This document shows positions 23,122-39,394 of a DNA stretch of 64,000 nt, one piece after another. Every line of letters begins with the position of its first letter. Positions within the stretch are counted from its first letter, which is position 1. The DNA comes from Lamellibrachia columna (Eukaryota; Annelida; Polychaeta; Sabellida; Siboglinidae). The notes under the pieces are model-generated. The model made no database searches, had not been told where the DNA came from, and saw only the letters and a list, made by a program, of their open reading frames with translations. Made by a program: the position numbers and the translations under genes. The stretch spans positions 51,377,285-51,441,284 of the forward strand of contig OY759262.1 in the NCBI GenBank assembly GCA_963662155.1. Direction: 5' to 3'.

Positions 23122-24999
23122 TATGATTGAGCATGAACATGCCATGCCGTTGATGATAAATATACCCGCTTTTCTCTCTCGTGTTTCCCGCGATAAGTTT
23201 CCCTTATACTGTGAGCGATGCCTGAGATGATCCTAAACATGCCGTGTTTATTCTTCTCTGGTCTGACTGACTGGACAGAATGCTCTGAAGATGTTGGTCG
23301 ACTCAGAATCGTACACACGACTGACCGTTTCACCCCTTGGGAGTGTTTCCTATCAAATTGTAAGCAAATTAAATTGATACATTTTCTGACAAACATTAGG
23401 AGTTTACCAGGTGAAATAAAGATACATAAATGTATGTTGCGGCAGGGGTCATAAGATCAAGTTACACGCTGTCGGAGGTTGACATCGTAGGTGAACATTG
23501 GATACCATTCCAGACTGTATATAATTCAGTCAAATCAGTGCTTTTAAAACAATGCACATACCGAAAACAAAGAGACAGACAAAGTGGTGTGAACGAAATT
23601 GCCCTAGCTTCGAAACGGTGGCATGTGGAATCAAACCATCGTCATCCCGATCGACAGTCGGGTGTTCCAGCCTATAAACCACCTCCACCCCTAACCCCCC
23701 CACCCCCAATACTTCTTAATAACACTCTCTTGTCCTATACATTGAGGGGAGCTCACGATGTATGTTTTTCATCAGAAAAAAGAGTTCACGCGAACCATAT
23801 CCGGCTAAATCCCCTGCAGTGCTCTCTATGCACCACGCCCACGATAGCACACCCGCAAACATTATCACACGCGTGACAAGTATGACATAAAACTAATAAG
23901 GCTTACACAGAACAGCCAAGGGCATACAATTGTTTGAGTATCAACTATTTACTGAATCAATTCATGGCTAGATTATTTATGCTATAAAATACACCATATT
24001 TATGTTACGTAAAGTTCGGAAATTTCAGAAACCGATAGATTTATGAGTGACTGAAGGACATACAGTAGACAAATATCCCACCAAAGACGACAGTTCGGTG
24101 GCACGATTGTACTAAAATAAAATTCAAAGTTGCTGTTCAAGGAATAGCTGGTAATAAAACGTGTCAGAGGTTGCTATATGATAGAGAATATGCCTTCATT
24201 GCCCTAACATACATCCACCCTATTTTAACGCCTCTCGCTAAACATACTATTAAACTAGTAGATGATCAATAAATCTGGTAAACATACCCATTAAGAGACG
24301 ATTCGTTCGACAGTGAATTGGAGGCTCTCTTTCACGACCCCGACCGCCTTGTAAGCATGGACATTAATCTCGTTGAGGTATATTGAAATGGTTACTCGGA
24401 GACACAGCATGTTGTCATGACTATGGTCGTGCAGGTGTGCCGACATCAGTCCGGTCAAGCAAGCTTGTCGCCTGCGTCACTGTGCCGGAACCGCCATTAA
24501 ACCGAGGGGCGTGTAAAGGCCTTTTCGTAATGTGAAGCAGAACATTCTACTACCAACCGCTATCGAAGCAACATGTAAGTACCAGTTTGGCGCTAGCGAG
24601 ACACGGTAGGACAGTGTTAAACAGGTGGATCGTCAACGGAGATCACAGTGTTCGAATTATCTTTTTATTCCATGTCTGCGCAATTTCGTTCACCCCACAT
24701 CGCCCTAGTTCTCTATGCTATGCAAGCGAGTAGTTGGCAGTGATGGAACTGTTGGTTGAAACGCTATTAAATAATAATTGCAGCATAGCTGAACGCTTCC
24801 CTGATTACATGAACTGTTAGTGTTAGCAAGTCGTAGGAAAAGGGAGAAGTCCGCAACTGAGATGAGAGGAATGCGTAAGAAAGGCGGAGGAAGTGCCAAG
24901 TGTAGGGAAACGGCTGCCGATAGGGAGTGGAAATGGATAACAGCTGGGGTTGGGCCGCAGTACAAAAATAGTGTCAGCCCTTTATAGAGGGAAAAACGA

Positions 25000-26020
25000 G
25001 GAAGAACAATTAACATAAACAGGTTTAACAAGGTAAAGTGTAATGATAAGAACAGTTACCATAAACAGGTCTGCCATGGTAAAGTGTAGTGGTAAGAACA
25101 GTTACCACAAACAGGTCTGCCATGGTAAAGTGTAATGATAAGAACAGTTTCCATAAACAGGTATGCCATGGTAAAGTGTAATGATAAGAGCAGTTACCAT
25201 AAACAGGTATGTTATGATAAAGTGTAGTGGTAAGAACAGTTACCACAAACAGGTCTGCCATGGTAAAGTGTAGTGGTAAGAAGATTTACCATAAACAGGT
25301 CTGCCATGGTAAAATGTAATGGTAAGAACAGTTACCATAAACATGTATGCCATGGTGTAAAGTGTAATGGTAAGAACAGTTACCATAAACATATCTGCCA
25401 TGGTAAAGTGTAATGGTAAGACAATTTACAATAAACAGGTCTGCCATGGTGTAAAGTGTAATGGTAAGAACAGTTACAATAAACAGGTATGTCATGATAA
25501 AATGTAATGGTAAGAACAGTTACCATAAACAGGTCTGCCATGATAAAGTATAATGGTAAAACAGTTACCATAAACACGTCTGCGATGGTAAAGTGTAATG
25601 GTAAGAACAGTTACCATAAACATATATGCCATGGTAAAGTGTAATGGTAAGAACATTTACAATAAACAGGTCTGCCATGGTGTAAAGTGTAATGGTAATA
25701 ACATTTACAATAAACAGGTATGCCATGATAAAATGTAATGGTAAGAACAGTTACCATAAACATGTCTGCCATGATAAATTATAATGGTAAAAACAGTTAC
25801 AATAAACAGGTCTGCCATGGTAAAGTGTAATGGTAAGAACAGTTACCATAAATAGATATGCCATGGTAAATTGTAATGGTAAGAACATTTACAATAAACA
25901 TGTATGCCATGGTGTAAAGTGTAATGGTAAGAACATTTACCATAAACAGGTCTGCCATGGTAAAGTGTAATGGTAAGAACAGTTACCATAAAGATGTCTG
26001 CCATGGTATAAAGTGTAATA
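25000..26020. repeat. Minisatellite, ~46-bp CCATGG unit (copy B)
   Basis: About 22 copies of the same unit as 9,765-11,008, with more TAATGGTAAGAACA variants and some units lengthened by GTG before TAAAGTG. Different copy number and variant order show the two arrays have evolved separately since the block duplication. Confidence 0.92.
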
Positions 26021-26140
26021 TACATCGAGCAACGGAGAAGCTCAGATTTTCTTCCAGGCTTCCGACAACAAAGATTGGATGGCTCACAGTTGGCATCACA
26101 TGTCTACTGATGGTTGCTAGCACTGCTTCTTGTGGCGTAG

Positions 26141-26210
26141 GCGTTCGGCTGATTCCTTTCACGCCACAAATGTTTAATTTTCACAGTCTGATATTAAACT
26201 TTAGTTTATG
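26141..26210 (+). repeat. Copy of galaxin-gene 3' end sequence
   Basis: GCGTTCGGCTGATTCCTTTC and the following ~50 bp match 15,529-15,597 (end of the terminal exon and start of the 3' UTR) with two or three differences. Here it is fused directly to the end of block B, with no galaxin coding before it. Confidence 0.85.
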
Positions 26211-26212
26211 TC

Positions 26213-26485
26213 AAGGATACCGAAGCTGTACAGTACGGCACACACACCAGACTGAAACATGGTTATGTACGAACATGGGCTAAGGACGTTACAATCCAGA
26301 CCGACACAGAAGCACCACCTCCTGCACTGACTTTTCAGCCTCACTTGTCAAGGATACCGAAGCTGTACAGTACGCCACACGCACCAGACTGAAACATGGT
26401 TATGTAGGAACATGGGCTAAGGACGTTGCCACCCAGACCGACACAGAATCACCACCTCCTACACGGACTCAGACGAATGACCACA
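26213..26485 (+). repeat. Two ~137-bp tandem repeats with coding-like content
   Basis: AAGGATACCGAAGCTGTACA occurs at 26213 and 26350. Each copy can be read as KDTEAVQY..RLKHGYV.TWAKDV..QTDTE.PPP, but the 137-bp period shifts the frame between copies. The amino acid differences between copies are moderate. It might be a duplicated exon fragment or part of an unrecognised element. I do not recognise the protein. Confidence 0.5.
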
Positions 26486-30420
<3,935 letters not shown>

Positions 30421-30690
30421 TTAAGCAATATTATATCTTATGGTTTTATTAGCAAATTCCGTCTTTACTCTTTCAATGTGAACATATTTTCTATTTCTGG
30501 TGTTGTGAAGGTGCACATCTCTATTTAAAATACTTGGTATGTTCTGCAGATACATAGGAAGATTTCCATTATAATGTTTATAAACAAACCGTAGTTGTTT
30601 TGAATATATCTTCAACCATTAATATAGTAAGGCTTTTCAACAGTGGTTCAGTGTGTGCTGTGAGAACTTTTGCTATTACTCTAATTGCTC
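30421..30690 (-). pseudogene. LINE 3' fragment (reverse transcriptase ORF C-terminus)
   Basis: Minus strand. One frame reads AIRVIAKVLTAHTEPLLKSL then ILMVEDIFK. After a frame change it continues FVYKHYNGNLP, then HLHNTRNRKYVH and a Lys/Thr-rich end. This is the typical C-terminal region of jockey/CR1-like LINE ORF2 (AIR.I ... HTEPLFK.L.IL...DIF ... F.Y....LP ... H.YNTR). It is broken by at least one frameshift and truncated on both sides. Confidence 0.6.
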
Positions 30691-30909
30691 ATAATTGCTC
30701 GTGAATAAAATACCGTGTTCTTCGGCGAACGTACCCATGAACTCACCTATGTCATCACGGGTGATGTCAGTGTTCTTGAATACGGGTAGTAATTCAAGAA
30801 AATAATCTTTTAATGATCTGGAACGGAAATGTCGGAGTCTACCTTGCCAAACAAGTGACTGTTGTAGAGGTCAGCCAAAATGTTATCCTTTGTCATTTCC
30901 CATGCCGGA
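30676..30909 (-). pseudogene. Unrecognised coding-like stretch with one frameshift
   Basis: Minus strand. One frame reads MTKDNILADLYNSHLFGKV and ends at a stop in VPDH-stop. The next frame continues smoothly as SLKDYFLELLPVFKNTDI, RDDIGEFMGTFAEEHGI, ending EQLE-stop at 30676-30678. The even amino acid composition and the switch at a single point suggest a real protein disrupted once, or two exons joined at the CAG before ATCATTAAAAG. I cannot name the family. It abuts the LINE fragment on the same strand, so it may belong to a nested element. Confidence 0.4.
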
Positions 30910-31507
30910 TTAACCCCAGGACAAGTGATACACTCTTACCACCGATCCACAATGAGCCATAACATAATGGCTCTTCTGACTATGCTTAGTACGGAATGGG
31001 GCATCATGCGTCAGATTAATCTTCACAATTATGTTGTCGTTTTCCAGAGCTGTCATAACGATCAAACAGTTAATTAGTGTTTAATTGTTATTCACATGAT
31101 AACATCTACAGAACAGTTGGTAACTAATATGGTGGAAATGTAGAATGGATGTTGCTCTTTGTCGCCCTTTGTTTGTTCAGAAGAAATTGTACGGTGACTA
31201 TTTTACGCTGTCGTCAAACGAGGCACCAACTTATATGCGCGTTGGTATGTCGTCGACAACAATCATAGGTGAACACATGTTTAGGTCTGAGGTTCAATAA
31301 CACACTTTGCGATCATCGTCTGTTATGCACTCGGTAAGGAGCCCCTCAAAACGTTTTTACCAGGCCCCACGTTGTTAATCCGGCACCGATTACACAGGAT
31401 TTTATGAAAACATTATATGTAATGGACATGAATGCGATCTATATTCACTGACCTTAAAATTAAGTGGTTGTGGATAGTTTATGATTTCAAAGCCGTTTAC
31501 CTGAACA

Positions 31508-31685
31508 TGTACATTGACGAGATGGCATTATTCGCTCTCACCGGACTCGTCCTGTTTGCGACATACCACAAATGTACATTGACGAGATGGCAATATTCGC
31601 ACTCACCGGACTCGTCCTGTTTGCGACATACCACAAATGCGACCCATTTCTGGCTCGAAGTATAACAAAACGTGACCAAGACAAA
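31508..31685 (+). pseudogene. SLC5-like sodium/solute symporter exon with 65-bp internal duplication
   Basis: The frame ending at 31685 reads IFALTGLVLFATYHKCDP, then FLARSITKRDQDK, followed by donor GTAGGT. The pattern (L)TGLV.(Y/F)A.Y..CDP.....I...DQ is characteristic of SLC5-family transporters (monocarboxylate and multivitamin type), at a membrane helix and the following loop. The 65-bp segment starting TGTACATTGACGAGATGGCA occurs twice in tandem (31508 and 31573), which shifts the frame. An acceptor at GACGAG/ATG (31,586) would give a 99-bp phase 0-0 exon from the second copy alone. I found no other SLC5 exon in the window, so this is either one exon of a very spread gene or a stray fragment. 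Confidence 0.45.
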
Positions 31686-34196
31686 GTAGGTATTAACGTT
31701 ATACAAAATACGTGACCAAAAATATTTATCTAGGTGTGCTACAGGACGTCATAATCAAAACGACAATTTCATAAGTAGCACCAGTCTACAACAAATGTCT
31801 AGCTGAAAGTCTGAAGTGTTCATATTATAAATGTGGGCATATCCGGCATGATGACGTTTGGTAATATCGCGCATGACACCTGGGCCCGAGGTTATAAACC
31901 GTACTCAAACTCAAGTTCAAGTCTGTGTTCAAGTCTGAGATTTCATGCTCACCAGAGTTTTCAACTGAGGTCATAAAACGTCTTGAGTACGTACCCTACT
32001 GAGTACGAAACGACGCAGTTTTTTTCAAATGCACAAGCGGCCAAATGGAACTTTCTTTTTGAAAAAGATAACAAAGATACTTCCGTATAAAAACAGTGGT
32101 GGACGAAGAATTTCAGCTGCAAACGTCTCTTTTGCGGGAAAAAGCGCGGGAGAACAATCAACCCATCACTAATATTACGCGATGTGTGGAACGTCGGGCA
32201 AACGGTGAACGATTTAACAGACATAATGAGACGAGTCACAATATAAAACTATCTAAAAATAAAATAGTAAAAAGAAATACCTCGCAGCCAGGCTAAGCCT
32301 AAGGCTAAGGCTAATCCCTAACTAAGGTAAGGAGCGATTCGAAAGTCGGCAACCTAATTATGTTTGCTATGTTCATTTACGGCGTGGTAACTAGGTAACG
32401 TGGTAACTCCTGGAAATGTACTGAAGAACCCGACAAGTTGTTCTTTTTCAATGAATACAAGTGTTAATATAACATCAGTTTCGTTACAAAAAATATATTT
32501 ATGTTGTCAAAGGTAAACAAATAATGACATTACCTAAATCCGTGGTGCATTATAATGTTTTATTTTGATATTTCATTAGAATAACCATTGTTTGCATAAT
32601 ATATATACGTGTGTAACAATACACACGTACTGGAAACATGTGCACACAAATAAACATTTTGTGAGACAGTTCAGTTTCATAGTTTTGATCATTCTATGTG
32701 TACTAAATAAGTAAAAACTACTCTGTTTAGATCATATTGTACCTGTAGACTTGAACTATACACGTGATCTGTTATGGTGGAACCATACGTAAGAGTCACT
32801 TAGAAGACTCTCTGTGGTACACAGTAATGTATTCAGATTGTTGTGCAGTGAACCCAGACATTGCAGAATTTGTCAAAACTAAGAACTAGCTGCTTCTGAC
32901 GGTGTCAACAACTAATTGTTTTGCCCCCTTATGGTTGGTTGGTTTTAATGTTGGGTGTCACATGTTTGTGTCACTGGGATTACCCACTGTTAATAGTTTT
33001 TAGTCTAGCCTATATTTTATATGGGTGTAATATTCCAGAGTAAAGTGATTGAATTGAATACATGATATGCTAAAATGGATTTCATTGAATATCATAGAAA
33101 AGTTTGCATTACTCCTTAATGATTAATATTTTGATATAATATTATAATAAAACAAATATAGTACTAATACAATATCAAACAGTAAAGTGTAAACTGGAAG
33201 AGTAAACTATGTTATAATTGATTTATAGTGGTAATTCTTAATAATAATAATTATGATGTTAGTGCCCAAGCGAATATATTATTTGCACTTTTAATGTGTA
33301 CACTCTACTATATGGAATCATTATTTCCATAACATATATTATTTTATTTATCATAATTTAAGTTAAATTTGAAATAGGTTATATGCAGCATATGTTACAT
33401 TTAGTATTATATTATATACCCCCTGGCAATATGCATTACACATGTCGCTGTTTTCACTAACACCTCGTTAGGTTTAGGCTCATAAGGCAAACACAGTTAT
33501 GTTGCCAAGTTAAGTGTGGCATGGCTCTTAATCATTGCATAGCTATATTGGTCAGTACTTTATATTCCAATCACATACTGTTCCCAAAGTATGACGTTCT
33601 TCTTCGTCTTAGAAAAGTTGTGATATCTTTGTATCTATTATTTGGAAAATATGTATTTACTATATTACTTTTCATATCACATATTGTTTCCTAGTGTTCA
33701 GTTTGAACAATCTCTAAAAAAAAACCTCAACAACACTAGTGTTAAATTATCCTGGGTGTGTGTGTTGGATATGTTGTATGTATATTCTACTTCCAAAGGT
33801 CACCCACTGTGTGAAGTCCTACCCATTTAGCTGCCTTGGCCTAGCATAGCAATTTTTATATATATACAGACATCCTTTGCCCTGGCCTGGGCTGCATGAA
33901 TAATATAAATATAGCATGGTATGTAAGCTTAATTCAGTTGATATATAATATTTAGATTAACTATGTTATGTTATAAACACATAACTATATATTATTTGCT
34001 ATATTCCAATACCCCGAACTGAAAACTGGCGAAATGAATGATACATGGGTGGTCATGAATAGTACTTTTGGGTGTTGCATAATATTATATTATATTATGT
34101 TATTGTTAACGTGTTTTTATGTCGATACGTTTCAGTACTATGTCGTCCGAACAGAACAGTTTGGCAGCAACAGTGTTGGCCGATATCGCTAGGCAA
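31686..34196. other. AT-rich non-coding stretch
   Basis: Very AT-rich, especially 33,060-34,100. No domain, RNA gene or clear repeat was identified. Confidence 0.55.
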
Positions 34197-34199
34197 ATA

Positions 34200-34308
34200 T
34201 AGCATCAGTGTACGGGACGACATATCGGCGTCAGACGGTCAACTCTGGTCAACATTTGCGAATACTGTATCCTTTCGCGATACAAAGAAACCGGTAGAAT
34301 TTGAGTAA
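34200..34308 (+). CDS. Possible short terminal exon, unrecognised
   Basis: After an AG at 34,199-34,200 a frame reads ISVRDDISASDGQLWSTF then ANTVSFRDTKKPVEFE and stops at 34,306-34,308, overlapping AATAAA (TAAAATAAA). The hydrophilic tail plus poly(A)-like signal could be a last exon. It lies 2.5 kb downstream of the SLC5-like exon on the same strand, but there is no evidence linking them. It could equally be chance. Confidence 0.18.
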
Positions 34309-36229
34309 AATAAATTGTTTAACACTCGGTGAAACAATGATGGCCATGTCCATGTCCATGTGCAATCAGCCTTGCGTTGCTTTGGGTGGGAATCTTTTAA
34401 AATGCAGAGAGTTCCTGCCACATGTATTCATAAAAACAGCTTCCATTATAAAATACGATGTTATTCCACAGTTAAAGTTATGTGAGGTATTGGTATTAAT
34501 TCGTAAATAATCTTACTAGAATTATTTCAATCACCCATTTTCGACCACGAACAACTTCGATAAAGCTGGCAATATCTGGAAGCAGCAAATCCTAACTGAG
34601 TTTCGTCATGATATTTCATGGATGTGTAGGTCCTACAATTTACTGCAGTTCAAAGTGGCAAAGTTACCCGTCTCTTTATTTTGTTTGTAAATGTTGTCAC
34701 ATCTCCCGTTTTCCTTCTTTTTTATCAAATAATATCTCCTTCGTTTTGAATAATTTCCTGCAACCGCTATAAACAGTGTGTGCGCTGCAATAAATCTTAA
34801 CTCGAAGGCATAGCATTGTTCCTTTCATTTTTCAAAAAAATTCCGTATTTGTGTCCAATTTCCAGTAGGAATCGCCTGCATCCTAATTCCTTAACTTGGC
34901 ACATATAAAGTGGATGTGACAATATACGTCTTTGTATTGTAGTTTTCGCGTTATGGACCTCAACAGAATCTCTCATGTGAACCGTCGTCATTGGAACTTT
35001 GCTCTGCTGCCTGTTGAGTACGTAGTGCAGTAGTAAACATGTATGTGGCACACATGTATACTTACAATGTTTTTTGCAAGCCCAAATTACATGGTGAAGT
35101 TTTACTGATCCAAACCCAACGCGCTACCACGATACCACGTCAGATATCTGTTAATACATGTATATGCATTTTTTCTTTCTGACATTGATAATAGCAAACC
35201 TGTTTGGTTTGCATCATGTGCTCAAGTATAATTTTTTTCCTAGCTTAGGACAAAGTAGATACGATTTAGGAGACGGGAATTTCACTAACATTTGAATGGC
35301 AAGATTTATTTGCGTTGAGTTGTGCTGGTGCTGCATATGTGCTAGTTATTAGAAGCCAATAATAGCAGTGTTCTTTATCAACGACCAATATATCACGTAC
35401 ATGTTCCAAGACAATTCCAATGCACAGATGGCTGGGATGACGTACATTATTTTGACCGAAATATTCTCCTATTCGTCGTAGATTTCATCCGACGGAGATG
35501 TTCATGTAAACAGAACAAAGAAGATGACGTTAGGGAAAGTAATCACCTGCCACAACATGGATAGCTGTATGCTGGTTAAGTATATGGTTAGTGTTTGAAA
35601 AGTAAGAAGGAAAACATAATTGTCGGTGTTGTAACGAACATCTACATGTCCATTTTCGAGGGGGGTCGGGGGACTTGTTCAAATCCCCCTTTTTGAGAAT
35701 TTTTAGCTTACAACAATACAGAAATTAACACGGAATTCCCAGAACAAAGTTGCCTTTATTTGTTTAACTACCATTTTTACAACTAACTGCTCTAAGTAAT
35801 CTGATTGTTTTGCAAAGCAACACACTCCAGATGACAAGTGGACAATGACGTAATTGGCTTATCGAAAGCCCTTTTTAAAGTACATGTAACACCTTCTGAG
35901 AGATGTATAGGATTTGTTACCTGTTGCCACGGAGAAAGGCTTTTGTAAAAGTCTAGTTTAAAGGAAACAAAACCGTCTTATGATGACCCAAATACCACAA
36001 CTAGTAGCCCTATAGCCAACATTTAGCGGGTATGTATATTGATTATATTATTTATATTATACTAACTAGAAAGGTGTTTGTATATTTTGTATATTTTGTG
36101 GAAATCAGAAGTAATTCGTTAGTTATTGAATCAATGATACCTTCCACAGATTGAGAACTTATTTTCCGAATTTGGCACACTAAATCACTATACAATGTTG
36201 TGTTGCATTTTAAATGCCATCAGGCACCA
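34309..36229. other. No gene recognised
   Basis: Contains weak copies of a dispersed repeat around 35,740-35,870 (related to 46,600-46,700 and 48,030-48,120). Otherwise nothing is supported. Confidence 0.45.
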
Positions 36230-36970
36230 GCCTGTACGATTGTGTCAACATAGTCAACAATCTCCAGTGCGTCTTTCAAAATGACGGAAAAGAGGTCACG
36301 TGACACAAAACGTTAACAGGTAGACTTTGCGAAAGTTCATCATATTACTTTTTCTTTAAAATAGCGCAATTTTTAGCCTTGCAATGATGAATCCACATGA
36401 ACATGCTGTTGCTAAATTAGCACGTCGCTCCAAAACTAAATGCAAAAACTAAGCTCTAATGTAAATTACTAACGATTATGTCATGCACAACATGATAAAT
36501 GTGCCGCTGTCCAGCACACAACATTGAATGATTGATCGTCCTAAAAACATATCGCTTACGATTTTATTTTCAGCCATAAACGTTCTGTCTGACAGTCAAC
36601 AATGATGCCGCTTCTTCTCAGAAAATGTGCTTTGTCGTTGAGATTATTTTAGCTGTGCACAGTTAATCGTAATTGGTCGGTGTAATGCTTGCGTTGAAGT
36701 ATGAACATATCAGCCATCACTAATAACCCAACATTAACATAGATCAAATAACACTTTTACATACTGGCGGGGTCTACTATTGTTTGAGTGCTGGGGTTTA
36801 TTTTTTACGAAGAAATTAATGCAATCTAAGAAAAACACATGAAGATATAAGTTATCCATGAGTTCTAAACTACATCTAGATGATGATGACGTATGTCGTA
36901 ACACTTCGCGGTCCCCGTACCTCAGTTCATCCGTATATCTAATTGTTCGCCTTGTTTTAACCGAGTCCAT
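36230..36970 (-). repeat. Dispersed ~350-bp repeat family member
   Basis: Related in the same orientation to 43,500-43,960 and in opposite orientation to 45,470-45,810, 46,880-47,290 and 50,020-51,010. A marker segment is the region around TGATTGATCGTCC and AGCCATAAACGTTCTGTCTG. Confidence 0.7.
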
Positions 36971-37044
36971 TCACTTACATTTCTGTCAATTCTCATTACA
37001 GTTTTTTGATGCCTTTATATAGTTAGCACCTTTCCCACCAACGT

Positions 37045-38260
37045 ATATTTAATTGTATAAATATTCCATACATAACTGAGAGTAATCCAACAAGGGCGGA
37101 TCAAACATAAATTACAAATTGTGGAATGCAGTGGTTTGCTTGACAACTTGCAGAACGATGTTTTAGCTATACATAGCAATCTTATTAACAAATATATTAA
37201 TTGCTATGGAAATTATATTTTTGTATCATACATTGTGTTAAATTATTATTCTTTTTTACCTAGTTAATGAAATATATATTTTACTAAACTGGTTTAAGTG
37301 ATTATGTACAATAACCTAATCTCCGTCTTGCTTATATTTGTGACTACAGCGACACGACAAACGAGAATTTTAGGACCAACACGGGAGAATGAGTCATGAC
37401 CTACAAATCCTGGCCATGCCCTTCAACAAACATGTGTATACCAGATACGGTGGAAATGTTTGTTGCAGCGGTGTAATTCAACAAGATTGCTATCGAAAGC
37501 AACACGCTCCAGATGTCAAATAGACGAGGCAGCTCATTGACAATCGAGGGTCCAACAATGTGTAATCTTTACGTGGCCCACTCTGTTAATTTGTTTGTTT
37601 ATACACATTCACGCTGACAGCATATACTGGATCAGCAGATACTTTGTTCAGTTCAGTTATCTACATATAATATGTCCAGGCGAGATCTCCGCTGCCACGT
37701 CTACATAGACTTTGTCAGCCATGAATATCATATAAGCTGACGTCGCTTCCACACAATGACAAAGAAACACACCACACATTTGAGTGTCATTATTTATTGT
37801 GGACAAATAAGAAATCACAAGAATGTTTTTTCTATTTCTCCATTGTCCAGCGCGTCATCTGATGCTTCATTGCGTGGCGAAACCAGTGGCTTTAGCAAAG
37901 CCGGATTCTGAAGAAAAGCACAAAAACACACCATGAGAGATCGACCGTGCGGCCGGTCACTATGTATCTATTAGATACATATTCCACTTCGAGTTTGACG
38001 AGGTATTTATCTTTCATTCTCCTCCTATATGCTATGCATCTCGGGGGCCAAATTTATAGGGGTTTATCTACGGTCCCACGGCCGAGTCGCCTCAAATTTA
38101 TTATTTCCGAAATCAACCCCGCTATTACCCTTTGTATGAACAATCGAATTACCGTTTGTAATAATTGTTATGTATTAACACCCAGGTAAAGAGGCAATGG
38201 TTACTCGTAACAATAAAAATGTTCCATGAGTTAGTTAGCGTCAATGAAATTCCTACATTG
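37045..38260 (-). repeat. Inverted copy C of the Kunitz downstream flank
   Basis: The reverse complement matches about 5,900-7,370 (A) and 20,940-22,560 (B), more diverged than A is from B. It includes the segment around 38,040-38,110 that A has lost but B keeps (21,380-21,470). This shows the longer form is ancestral. Confidence 0.72.
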
Positions 38261-38296
38261 TGATTTGATTACTTATTGTGAATTATTAATATGTTA

Positions 38297-38398
<102 letters not shown>

Positions 38399-38482
38399 CA
38401 TAAGCGTTACACGGGTGTGAGTACGACGCAACACATGAAGCCAAAAGCAAATTATTTTACAAAACTCTCTGTCAATCCTTAC

Positions 38483-38755
38483 GTCGACTGCGGCAGGAGC
38501 ACATGGGACATCCATGCTTGTTTTTGTTCTTTCCGTATTTGCACTTGAGCGTGCACTTGATGTGGCGGCACGGCATTAACTTGGCCCGACAGTTCACCTG
38601 ACAAGCCCGTAATTTCAGGAACCGGTTATTGTTGCCACCGCATCCGCCGTATCTGAACTTCTGGCACGAGCCCGTCATCTTGTTGTAGAACCAACGTGGC
38701 AGGTTGGCCTTGCAACGGCCTTTCACGGGCGGCAGATAGCAGAGGGGCGGTATAC
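38483..38755 (-). CDS. Kunitz + antistasin-like exon 7, inverted locus (intact)
   Basis: On the minus strand, acceptor ATGAAG and donor GTAAGG frame exactly 273 bp, phase 1-1, the same as the plus-strand exons. All six Kunitz cysteines (PLCYLP, GRCKAN, GSCQKF, YGGCGG, RACQ, VNCR) and the antistasin-like part (KCKYGKNKNKHGCPMCSC) are present. P1 is Lys. It is clearly diverged (NLPRW for YMPRW, FLKLRAC for FSSELAC) but open throughout, suggesting retained function. Its donor flank resembles Kunitz exon 3, and ~220 bp later it switches to the exon 4 type flank, so the locus is a mosaic. Confidence 0.82.
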
Positions 38756-39394
38756 CTTCATGCAAACAGATCGTATACGGCGTATGATTAAATCAGTTCA
38801 GCAATATAGTAGCCCGGACATTGTTAGCACATATAGTTCTTCTGTTGAAACTATGAAACTTCTGTTGAAACGCCTAGAAAGCCCCCTACAAGTACGATAT
38901 CGTTTTTGCTGAAGCATTCAATCACATACATTCTAATTGTATAGTATTATAAACGCTAACGGTATTTTAAATGTAGCCAACTGTAGATTGCCTTACTTCC
39001 GTTGGCCATAAAAGGATAATTGAAAACACCGTGTCCTGCATAAGCGGTAAATACGGTAACAGAGTGTGACATCTGGAACAAACTTACGAAACAGTCACCA
39101 TTCTAACGACCTCATAACATATGACCAACGTTCTAGCAGTTAACAATATCACGTTTTATTTGAATCCGCATGTGTCATAGCAGAACGTATTTCTCACAGA
39201 GATGTATGTCATATCATATTTGTGTTGGAAATACAGCTAAAATAATTCCTATTTTATCTGAATGTTCAAGATTTCTGATTGAAATTAATGTTGATTTCGA
39301 CAGATTTTTTTATAGCAAATTATAGCTATGGCATTTTTGTAACAAAACGTGAGAACAATTGATTCCAACTTATATATTGACACCTGTCACCCAC

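Larger units (their letters stand above)
20673..26140 (+). repeat. Segmental duplication block B (partner 5,610-11,103)
   Basis: Collinear with block A from the Kunitz exon to TGTGGCGTAG. Immediately upstream (20,580-20,672) the sequence is like that preceding Kunitz exon 3, not exon 4, so the donor of this copy was a mosaic or an ancestral arrangement. It contains a CA/CGCA array (21,577-21,704) where A has only a short CACG run. Right of the block the sequence switches to one also found at the end of the galaxin gene. Confidence 0.82.
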
